A stretch of DNA of 28,905 bases, from contig JAUXDE010000006.1 in the NCBI GenBank assembly GCA_030618495.1, positions 1 through 28,905 of the forward strand. The letters are read 5' to 3'. The notes under the pieces were generated by a model, which saw nothing but the letters and a program-made list of their open reading frames with translations, did not search any database and had not been told where the DNA came from. Numbering within the stretch: the stretch's first letter is position 1; every line of letters starts with the position of its first letter. This document shows positions 23,924 to 28,905 of the stretch, piece after piece. The position numbers were made by a program, and so were the translations under genes. This DNA comes from Clostridia bacterium. Its GTDB lineage: Bacteria > UBA6262 > WVXT01 > JAUXBS01.

Positions 23924-24494
23924 TTAAGTACTCCTCTTTGAATTCTGAAGGCAGCGGTATAAACGGCATAGATTCCTTCACTGCCCGGAGGCCCGAAATG
24001 TCAAGCTCCGATATCCCCGAACGCGTTTCAATCCTTATGCCGCTTACCTCGCCTCCGCGTTTAATTCTGAAATATATAACAGCTTTTTTCCCTACCATAT
24101 CCTCGGGCTGTACCGGCATGTCCCAGTTGTTGCCTATTTTTTTCCTCAGACTGTTCAAATACCACGGGTAGGGGAAATTGGGTATTTCTATTATTCCTGT
24201 TGTTTGCTGGGGTTTCTTTTGCGGCTCGGGTTCGGGCTCAGGTGTTTTTTTTGTTACTTTTTCCTTCCTGGGTGTCTTTTTGATATTAACTTTTTCTTTC
24301 TCTTTCTTCACCAGCTTCTTTTTTGCGGGTTCCTTCACCGGCTCCCGCTCAAAGACCCGCATTTGAATGGGCATGTAAATATCATATTGCCTGTGTTCTA
24401 TTTGAGTTTTGAAGATAAGAAATAAGGAAACATGAAACAGAATTGAAAAAACCAGGCTCAGTTTAAAACTTGTAAGGCCGGAATTATTCATCAT
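23895..24494 (-). CDS. TonB/TolA-like energy-transducing protein
   Basis: A 199-residue protein with one N-terminal membrane anchor (about 11-29), a long Lys/Pro/Glu linker (about 50-98) able to span the periplasm, and a C-terminal TonB/TolA-fold domain (about 105-199: YPWYLNSLRKKIGNNWDMP; VIYFRIKRGGEVSGIRIETRSG; LDISGLRAVKESMPFIPLPSEF). The SLRKKI/NW pattern favours the TolA-like branch, which fits the neighbours; TonB itself is the alternative. No TolQ/TolR or ExbB/ExbD partners are in the window. It overlaps the end of cpoB by four bases (ATGA) and the start of tolB by 29, so the three are coupled. Confidence 0.85.
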   Translation of the reverse strand: MMNNSGLTSFKLSLVFSILFHVSLFLIFKTQIEHRQYDIYMPIQMRVFEREPVKEPAKKKLVKKEKEKVNIKKTPRKEKVTKKTPEPEPEPQKKPQQTTGIIEIPNFPYPWYLNSLRKKIGNNWDMPVQPEDMVGKKAVIYFRIKRGGEVSGIRIETRSGISELDISGLRAVKESMPFIPLPSEFKEEYLIVHFYFKIK

Positions 24495-25183
24495 TGCTGA
24501 TTCGCAAGACTTTCTTTCTTCTCCTTTGCCTGTTTTGCCTCGTTTGAAAGGGGGTATTTCTTTATTATTTCATCCAGCAGGGTTGCGGCTTTATCGTTTT
24601 TCCCCAGCCTTAACAGCGCGAGGGTTTTCTTGAACTTCGCCTTCTTGACTTCATCCGAATCCGCAAAACCGGACATAACTCCGTCAAATTCATCTATTGC
24701 CTTAGCCCATTTGTTCTGGCTGAAGTAACACTCGCCCTTGTTGTACTTCGCCTTCGCTGCCAGGACATCCCGGGGGTATCTCTCCAGCATCTCGGTAAAA
24801 CCCATGACCGCCAGAGAGTAATTGCCTTTAATATAATCCTTGTACGCAAGGTCATAGATTTCCTTCGCTCCGGAAGTTTTCACGGCAGGTTTTATTGTTC
24901 TTTTCGATATTTTGGAAGTACCTACTTTCCCGGTTAGTTTTTCTATTCTTCTGGCAAGAATATCTACGTTTTCAGTAACGGCAAGCAGGTTCTCCATAAG
25001 TTCTTCCAATCTGCTTCCCAGTTCCGCCTGGTTTCGCTGAATGCTGGCCATGTCCTTCTCTATTTTTGATACGCTTTTTTCCACTTTGACAATATCATTC
25101 TGTGTGGCAATCATGGGAAATTCAGCGCAGGCTGAAAAGAAAACCGTCAAAGGCAGGATTAATAGTAGACGGCGGAAATTCAT
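24491..25183 (-). CDS. cpoB: CpoB/YbgF, Tol-Pal coordinator with TPR repeats
   Basis: A 230-residue lipoprotein: the signal ends in VFFSAC (Cys at about 19). Residues 30-85 form a coiled coil with heptad-like spacing (VEKSVSKIEKDMASIQRNQAELGSRLEELMENL). TPR units follow from about 105 (AKEIYDLAYKDYIKGNYSLAVMGFTEMLERYPRDVLAAKAKYNKGECYFSQ) to the C-terminus. Known CpoB coordinates peptidoglycan synthesis with Tol-driven constriction; many members are soluble, and this one appears lipid-anchored. Only four bases separate it from pal. Confidence 0.9.
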   Translation of the reverse strand: MNFRRLLLILPLTVFFSACAEFPMIATQNDIVKVEKSVSKIEKDMASIQRNQAELGSRLEELMENLLAVTENVDILARRIEKLTGKVGTSKISKRTIKPAVKTSGAKEIYDLAYKDYIKGNYSLAVMGFTEMLERYPRDVLAAKAKYNKGECYFSQNKWAKAIDEFDGVMSGFADSDEVKKAKFKKTLALLRLGKNDKAATLLDEIIKKYPLSNEAKQAKEKKESLANQQ

Positions 25184-25187
25184 ATAA

Positions 25188-25700
25188 TCATCTTACCCTT
25201 AAAAGGGTTTCTGCTTTTCTGTTCTTCGACCATGCCGCTTCGCTGTGGCGCGGGTCAGAGGGTTTTTCCTCACCCCAGCTGAGCACCATAATTCTTGAAT
25301 CATCAACACCCAGGGCAACGTAGTACTTCCTCACGCCCTCCGCCCTTCTTTCACCGAGGGCTATGTTGTATTCCTCTGTACCGCGTTCATCGCAGTGCCC
25401 TTCCACCCTCACCCATTCTCCCGGGTTATCCTTGAGCCACTGTGCATTGTTTTCAAGCGTATTCTTCGCGTCTGCCTTGAGGCTTGCCCTGTCAAAACCA
25501 AAATAAATAGTTTCCAGGTCGTCCGTAACCTCGTAAACCCTGTCCTCGAGAGGCATGGAAACATCCCATTTATCTACCGGCGCTCCGGGTTCTTCCGCCG
25601 GCTTAACAACTATTTTCTTTTTCTTCGCGCAGCCCGACACCCCTATCGCACAAACCAGCATTAAAATCAAAACAAAAGTGTTTTTTCTTGAAATTGTCAT
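25188..25700 (-). CDS. pal: Pal, peptidoglycan-associated lipoprotein
   Basis: A 170-residue lipoprotein with the lipobox GVSGC (Cys at about 24), a Lys/Pro linker and an OmpA-like peptidoglycan-binding domain at about 65-168: IYFGFDRASLKADAKNTLENNAQWL, VRVEGHCDERGTEEYNIALGERRA and NRKAE. The Asp and Arg that hold diaminopimelate in OmpA domains are present. It tethers the outer membrane to the wall and is the first gene of its operon, behind a consensus promoter and a GGGAGG ribosome-binding site. Confidence 0.96.
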   Translation of the reverse strand: MTISRKNTFVLILMLVCAIGVSGCAKKKKIVVKPAEEPGAPVDKWDVSMPLEDRVYEVTDDLETIYFGFDRASLKADAKNTLENNAQWLKDNPGEWVRVEGHCDERGTEEYNIALGERRAEGVRKYYVALGVDDSRIMVLSWGEEKPSDPRHSEAAWSKNRKAETLLRVR

Positions 25701-25729
25701 GTTTACCTCCCAAAAATTAATTACAACTT

Positions 25730-25758
25730 TTTATAACATATATTAAATATATAGTCAA
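25730..25758 (-). promoter_or_regulatory. Promoter of the pal-cpoB-tonB/tolA-tolB operon
   Basis: On the minus strand TTGACT (25753-25758) and TATAAA (25730-25735) are exactly 17 bases apart, about 30 bases upstream of the pal start codon. Confidence 0.7.
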
Positions 25759-25793
25759 GCTTATTATTAATTATACAGCGCGCCGCTAGTGTA

Positions 25794-25880
25794 GTGTTAC
25801 TAACATAGCTTTACATATGAAGGGCAGGCTTTGATACGGATTCAAGGAAAGACGACGAAAGCATATCGAGAATATGGCTT
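25794..25880. repeat. Truncated end of an inverted-repeat element
   Basis: GTGTTACTAACATAGCTTTACA resembles the rc right end of the nested element (GTGTTGGGTAACATAAATAGCTTAACA) with small gaps, and the following ATTCAAGGAAAGACGACGAAAGC resembles the subterminal block of the same family. Only one end is seen; copy B starts at 25881. A previous element interrupted or trimmed by copy B is likely. Confidence 0.45.
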
Positions 25881-26145
25881 GTACTCTGTCTCATAAATTA
25901 CCGTTATTTTTGAGGCTATAGTCTGAGGTGAATTCAAGGCGTGAGGAGAGCGCAATGCGGTGGCATTGTAACCGACGAAACAACGAAGGAGTTGCCTAGA
26001 GTATAGCCTCCCGAAGGGCGTCGGGCTTTTGGCCTATACCTTTGCAACGTTCAGCTTACATACTCCCGGTATACGCGCTTCACGTTGCTTCGGCTCGGCT
26101 CAAAATCTTCTAGCAAAAATATCAGGAATTTATGTTACGGAGCAC
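25881..26145. mobile_element. Miniature inverted-repeat element (copy B), abutting trpF
   Basis: A 265-bp element whose ends (25881-25912 and 26114-26145) match copy A; the right end carries the same CAAAAATATC.GGAATTTATGTTAC sequence. The left end has drifted (GTCTCATAAATTACCG). Without the nested insert and the 33-bp palindrome, copy A would be the same size. The right end falls six bases before the trpF ATG and provides its GGAG ribosome-binding site. I find no outward promoter inside it. The whole 25701-26151 interval has no other gene. Confidence 0.8.
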
Positions 26146-26151
26146 AAAATC

Positions 26152-26787
26152 ATGGTAAAAGTAAAAATATGCGGTATAACCAACAAGAAGGATGCCGTAT
26201 GGGCGTCAGGGCTTGGGGTGGATTACCTGGGGTTCAATTTCTATAAAAACAGCCCGAGGGCCGTATCCCCTAAAAATGCCCGGGAAATAATAGCCCAACT
26301 CCCGCCTTTTATAGGAACCGTGGGGGTTTTTGTCAATGAGGAAATGAAGGTTATTAAAAGCATAGTGAAGAAGACCGGAATAAAGGTACTACAGCTTCAC
26401 GGAGATGAAACCGTCGAATACTGCGGGGAGCTTAAGACGATGTTTGACGGTATTGAGATAATAAAGGCATTCAGAATCGAGAATGAAGAAAGCCTCCAAA
26501 AAATCCCCGCTTACGATGTGAACTACTACCTGCTGGATACGTACGTCCCGGGAGTGGAAGGCGGGACGGGAGAGGTGTTCAACTGGGACCTTGCGGTGAA
26601 GGCAAAGGAATTCGGCAAGCCCGTGTTTCTTGCCGGGGGATTGAACCCTGGTAACGTGAAAGAGGCAGCAGGGAAGGTAACGCCCTATTGTGTTGATACC
26701 GCAAGCGGCGTTGAAAGACTGCCGCGCAGGAAGGATTATGACAGGATGCATGATTTTATTGAAGGAGTTAGAAATGCTGCCGGATAA
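26152..26787 (+). CDS. trpF: Phosphoribosylanthranilate isomerase
   Basis: A 211-residue TIM barrel converting phosphoribosyl-anthranilate to CdRP in tryptophan synthesis. It opens with [15 protein letters not shown], in which the conserved Cys of KICG is the catalytic base, and shows [20 protein letters not shown]-like [13 protein letters not shown], the catalytic Asp in [31 protein letters not shown] and VDTASGVE. A longer frame from 26029 would translate the MITE and is rejected; the ATG at 26152 has GGAG 9 bases ahead. trpC, its usual upstream partner, is not present. It overlaps trpB by 14 bases. Confidence 0.96.
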   Translation: MVKVKICGITNKKDAVWASGLGVDYLGFNFYKNSPRAVSPKNAREIIAQLPPFIGTVGVFVNEEMKVIKSIVKKTGIKVLQLHGDETVEYCGELKTMFDGIEIIKAFRIENEESLQKIPAYDVNYYLLDTYVPGVEGGTGEVFNWDLAVKAKEFGKPVFLAGGLNPGNVKEAAGKVTPYCVDTASGVERLPRRKDYDRMHDFIEGVRNAAG

Positions 26788-27952
26788 AAGTGGATATTTT
26801 AGCGAGTTTGGCGGGAAGTACGTTCCGGAAACGTTGATGTACGCCCTTAATGAGCTTGATGAGGTTTATAAGAAAATTAAAGGGAGCAGAACGTTCAGGG
26901 AGGAATTTCTTTACTATCTCAAACAGTACGCGGGCCGCCCGACCCCGCTGTACTTTGCCCGGGAATTAACGCGAAAACTTGGCGGCGCGAAGATTTATTT
27001 GAAGAGAGAGGACCTCTGCCATACCGGGGCGCACAAGATAAATAATGCCGTGGGGCAGGCTCTGCTTGCAAGAAAACTTAACAAGAAAAGGATAATAGCC
27101 GAGACGGGGGCGGGACAGCATGGCGTTGCGGCGGCTACGGCTGCCGCGCTTTTCGGTATGAAATGCGCTGTATATATGGGCAGGGAAGACATGAAGAGAC
27201 AGGCGCTGAACGTTTACAGGATGAAGCTTCTCGGGGCAGAGGTAATACCCGTGGAATCAGGTACGAGAACCCTGAAGGATGCGATAAATGAAGCCATAAG
27301 AGACTGGGTGACCAACGTCAGGACCACGCATTATCTTATAGGTTCATGCGTGGGGCCCCATCCCTATCCTTCCATCGTAAGGGATTTCCAGTCCGTCATA
27401 GGGGAAGAGTCAAGAAAGCAGTTCCTTGCCGTCCAGGGTAAATTGCCTGATTATCTTCTTGCCTGTGTAGGCGGCGGAAGCAACGCCATAGGGTTGTTTC
27501 ATCCCTTCTATAAAGACAAGGTGAAATTCATCGGTGTTGAAGCGGCAGGCAGGGGACTGAAAACAGGCAGGCATTCAGCCCCGCTAAGTAAAGGTTCTGT
27601 GGGAATACTGCACGGAATGAGGAGTTACCTGATGCAGGATTCGGGCGGTCAGATATGCGAGACGCACTCTGTATCCGCCGGGCTGGATTACCCGGGAGTG
27701 GGACCCGAGCACAGTTATTACAAGAAAATAGGAAGGGCAGAGTACGTTTCGGCAACCGACAGCCAAGCCATTGACGCTTTCAGGCAGTTGTGTGAGACGG
27801 AGGGCATAATACCGGCGCTTGAATCCGCTCACGCCCTGGCTTATCTTAAGGTACTGGCCAAAAAAACGACAGAAAAACAAACGGTAATAGTATGCCTGTC
27901 GGGCCGCGGTGACAAGGACCTGGATATAGTTACAAAAAAGGATAAATATTGA
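26774..27952 (+). CDS. trpB: Tryptophan synthase beta subunit
   Basis: A 392-residue PLP enzyme joining indole and serine. It starts at the ATG at 26774, with GAAGGAG upstream, within the end of trpF, giving [25 protein letters not shown], the normal opening. The PLP lysine is in [10 protein letters not shown], and the catalytic Glu is in AETGAGQHG. The phosphate-binding loop is VGGGSNAIG, and the C-terminal block [13 protein letters not shown] is intact. Length and motifs are of the TrpB1 type, matching TrpA next door. The start of trpA overlaps its stop by four bases. Confidence 0.97.
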   Translation: MLPDKSGYFSEFGGKYVPETLMYALNELDEVYKKIKGSRTFREEFLYYLKQYAGRPTPLYFARELTRKLGGAKIYLKREDLCHTGAHKINNAVGQALLARKLNKKRIIAETGAGQHGVAAATAAALFGMKCAVYMGREDMKRQALNVYRMKLLGAEVIPVESGTRTLKDAINEAIRDWVTNVRTTHYLIGSCVGPHPYPSIVRDFQSVIGEESRKQFLAVQGKLPDYLLACVGGGSNAIGLFHPFYKDKVKFIGVEAAGRGLKTGRHSAPLSKGSVGILHGMRSYLMQDSGGQICETHSVSAGLDYPGVGPEHSYYKKIGRAEYVSATDSQAIDAFRQLCETEGIIPALESAHALAYLKVLAKKTTEKQTVIVCLSGRGDKDLDIVTKKDKY

Positions 27953-28740
27953 ACAGAATCAACAGGAAGTTCAATCAACTAAAAAGAAAAAGGAAGAAAG
28001 CCCTCATAACCTTTATAACGGCAGGCGACCCGGACCTGGGGACGACTGAGAAACTGGTGCCTGAAATGGCCCAAAGCGGGGCCGATATCATTGAACTTGG
28101 GGTGCCTTTCTCCGACCCGCTGGCTGACGGCCCGACTATACAGGAGTCTTCCCAGAGGGCATTAAAAAGCGGGACGTCGCTTGCAAAAATACTCAAAACG
28201 GTAAAGAGGCTGAGAAAAATCACAGAGGTACCGCTTGTGTTGATGACATATCTTAATCCCGTGCACAGGTACGGTTGCAGGAAGTTTGTAGATGAATGCG
28301 AAAGCGCCGGGGTAGATGGAATAATAGTTCCCGATCTCATAGCTGAAGAGGCGGGGAATTTAATAACAATGTCAAAAAAGAGCGGTCTTTCAACGATATT
28401 TCTTGCCGCTCCCACAAGTTCACCCGGAAGAATAAGGATGATAGCTTCAAAATCCACGGGGTTTCTTTACTACGTTTCCCTTACAGGGACCACCGGGGAG
28501 AGGAAGTCCATCAGTAAAAGCCTAATCGCAGAACTTAAGAGAATAAGGGGGATGGTAAAAATACCCGTGGCATGCGGTTTCGGTATTTCCACGCCCGAAC
28601 AGGCAGGAAAAGTAAGCCGTTATGCCGATGGGGTGATAGTGGGCAGCGCAATAGTCAAAATAATAAAGAAATACGGGAAAACAAGCAGGACCGTCAAAGA
28701 AGTTAAGAAATTTGTATCCTCCCTGAAAGAAGCAATCTAA
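27949..28740 (+). CDS. trpA: Tryptophan synthase alpha subunit
   Basis: A 263-residue TIM barrel that cleaves indole-glycerol phosphate to indole for TrpB. The catalytic Glu and its surroundings read [19 protein letters not shown], and the catalytic Asp is in DGIIVPDLI. Phosphate-binding glycines lie in [11 protein letters not shown] and [11 protein letters not shown]. Starts at TTG in the TTGA overlap with the trpB stop; no better start exists. No clear terminator follows, and the next promoter begins about 55 bases downstream. Confidence 0.96.
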   Translation: MNRINRKFNQLKRKRKKALITFITAGDPDLGTTEKLVPEMAQSGADIIELGVPFSDPLADGPTIQESSQRALKSGTSLAKILKTVKRLRKITEVPLVLMTYLNPVHRYGCRKFVDECESAGVDGIIVPDLIAEEAGNLITMSKKSGLSTIFLAAPTSSPGRIRMIASKSTGFLYYVSLTGTTGERKSISKSLIAELKRIRGMVKIPVACGFGISTPEQAGKVSRYADGVIVGSAIVKIIKKYGKTSRTVKEVKKFVSSLKEAI

Positions 28741-28776
28741 ACTTAATACTAAATACTATACTATCCCGATAAACGA

Positions 28777-28797
28777 AATTGAATTCAGAATTCAATT
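28777..28797. promoter_or_regulatory. 21-bp perfect palindrome at the -35 box
   Basis: AATTGAATTC-A-GAATTCAATT has 10-bp arms with a single central base and ends inside the -35 hexamer of the promoter for the gene at 28865. A regulator binding here would occlude RNA polymerase. It is not followed by a T run, so it is not a good terminator for trpA. Confidence 0.5.
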
Positions 28798-28850
28798 GAC
28801 AAATCTATTAAAATGATGTATACTATTAGTGTATACAATATATATACACT
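28796..28850 (+). promoter_or_regulatory. Consensus promoter with overlapping dyad operators
   Basis: TTGACA (28796-28801) and TATACT (28819-28824) are 17 bases apart. Two overlapping inverted repeats cover the -10 and start region: TGTATAC/GTATACA at 28817-28823/28831-28837, and AGTGTATA/TATACACT at 28828-28835/28843-28850, each with a 7-base centre. Such half-site arrays are typical operators of ribbon-helix-helix autoregulators. Confidence 0.75.
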
Positions 28851-28864
28851 ACGGGAGGAGTGAT

Positions 28865-28905
28865 ATGAGTGTTAAACATATTAATATTACCATGCCGGAC
28901 AATCT
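28865..28905 (+). CDS. Start of a probable ribbon-helix-helix (antitoxin-like) protein
   Basis: Only 13 complete codons are visible (MSVKHINITMPDN), cut by the window edge. The short, alternating hydrophobic N-terminus KHINITMPDN is the beta-strand of CopG/RHH-type proteins, where it reads the DNA as a dimer. A GGGAGGAG ribosome-binding site lies correctly before the ATG, and the promoter is full of dyads as expected for an autorepressed toxin-antitoxin operon. The identification is inferred from a very short segment plus context. Confidence 0.6.
   Translation, partial: MSVKHINITMPDN

Noticed and set aside
26029-26151. N-terminal extension of trpF
   Set aside because: It translates the right part of the MITE; TrpF families begin at the KICG strand, which follows the ATG at 26152.
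25700-26151. Trp leader peptide and attenuator before trpF
   Set aside because: No short frame with tandem Trp codons followed by alternative hairpins is present; the space is filled by the element.
26690-26773. Longer trpB start inside trpF
   Set aside because: The ATG at 26774 has the ribosome-binding site and gives the canonical N-terminus.
1-28905. CRISPR arrays, tRNA or rRNA genes, riboswitches
   Set aside because: I saw no regularly spaced repeats, cloverleaf patterns or conserved rRNA blocks on reading both strands.

Overview
The window looks like chromosomal DNA of an uncultured diderm (Gram-negative-type) bacterium of modest GC content. Evidence for an outer membrane is the Pal/CpoB/TonB-TolA-like/TolB set, several lipoproteins with lipoboxes and two predicted beta-barrel proteins. 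ParABS genes and parS sites beside mnmG suggest an origin-proximal segment, although no dnaA, rsmG or DnaA-box cluster is present. I cannot name the phylum from sequence alone; the mixture of domains fits a candidate phylum better than a well-studied genus.

Layout. 1-1.6 kb: the N-terminal part of a Fic-domain protein (minus strand, cut by the window edge), then a HigBA/Gp49-type toxin-antitoxin pair with a clear promoter and dyad operator. 1.95-4.05 kb: two divergent secreted proteins of unknown function, one with a probable leaderless promoter. 4.19-13.4 kb: mnmG, two perfect parS sites bracketing a truncated radical-SAM (AmrS-like) gene and a nest of miniature inverted-repeat elements, then a tight co-directional run: beta-helix/rhodanese fusion, GTP-type PEP carboxykinase, parA, a CNNM/CBS transporter-type protein, parB. 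13.5-22.6 kb: a long plus-strand envelope cluster: membrane protein, two LPP20-like lipoproteins, a TlpA thioredoxin/5'-nucleotidase-like fusion, a DUF1573-thioredoxin-CcdA fusion, a CsgG/FlgT-like protein with a C-terminal barrel, and a PPC-type lipoprotein. 22.6-25.7 kb: a minus-strand operon pal-cpoB-tonB/tolA-like-tolB behind a consensus promoter. 25.8-28.7 kb: more inverted-repeat element sequence abutting trpF, then trpF-trpB-trpA overlapping one another. 28.8 kb to the end: a consensus promoter buried in several dyads, driving the start of a probable ribbon-helix-helix (antitoxin-like) gene cut by the window edge.

How it fits together. The chromosome-partition module (ParA, ParB, two parS) is transcribed with metabolic and membrane genes. 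The envelope cluster holds a self-contained extracytoplasmic thiol-reducing pair (16.9-19.9 kb) beside lipoproteins related in domain content to flagellar H-ring/curli/LpoB accessory proteins, but without flagellar or curli genes. The most unusual items are the permuted DsbD-like fusion with its TlpA-nucleotidase partner, the FlgP/FlgT/CsgG-like set without flagellar genes, the secreted beta-helix/rhodanese fusion at the head of the par operon, and the nested MITE family that broke one gene and now supplies the upstream region of trpF.
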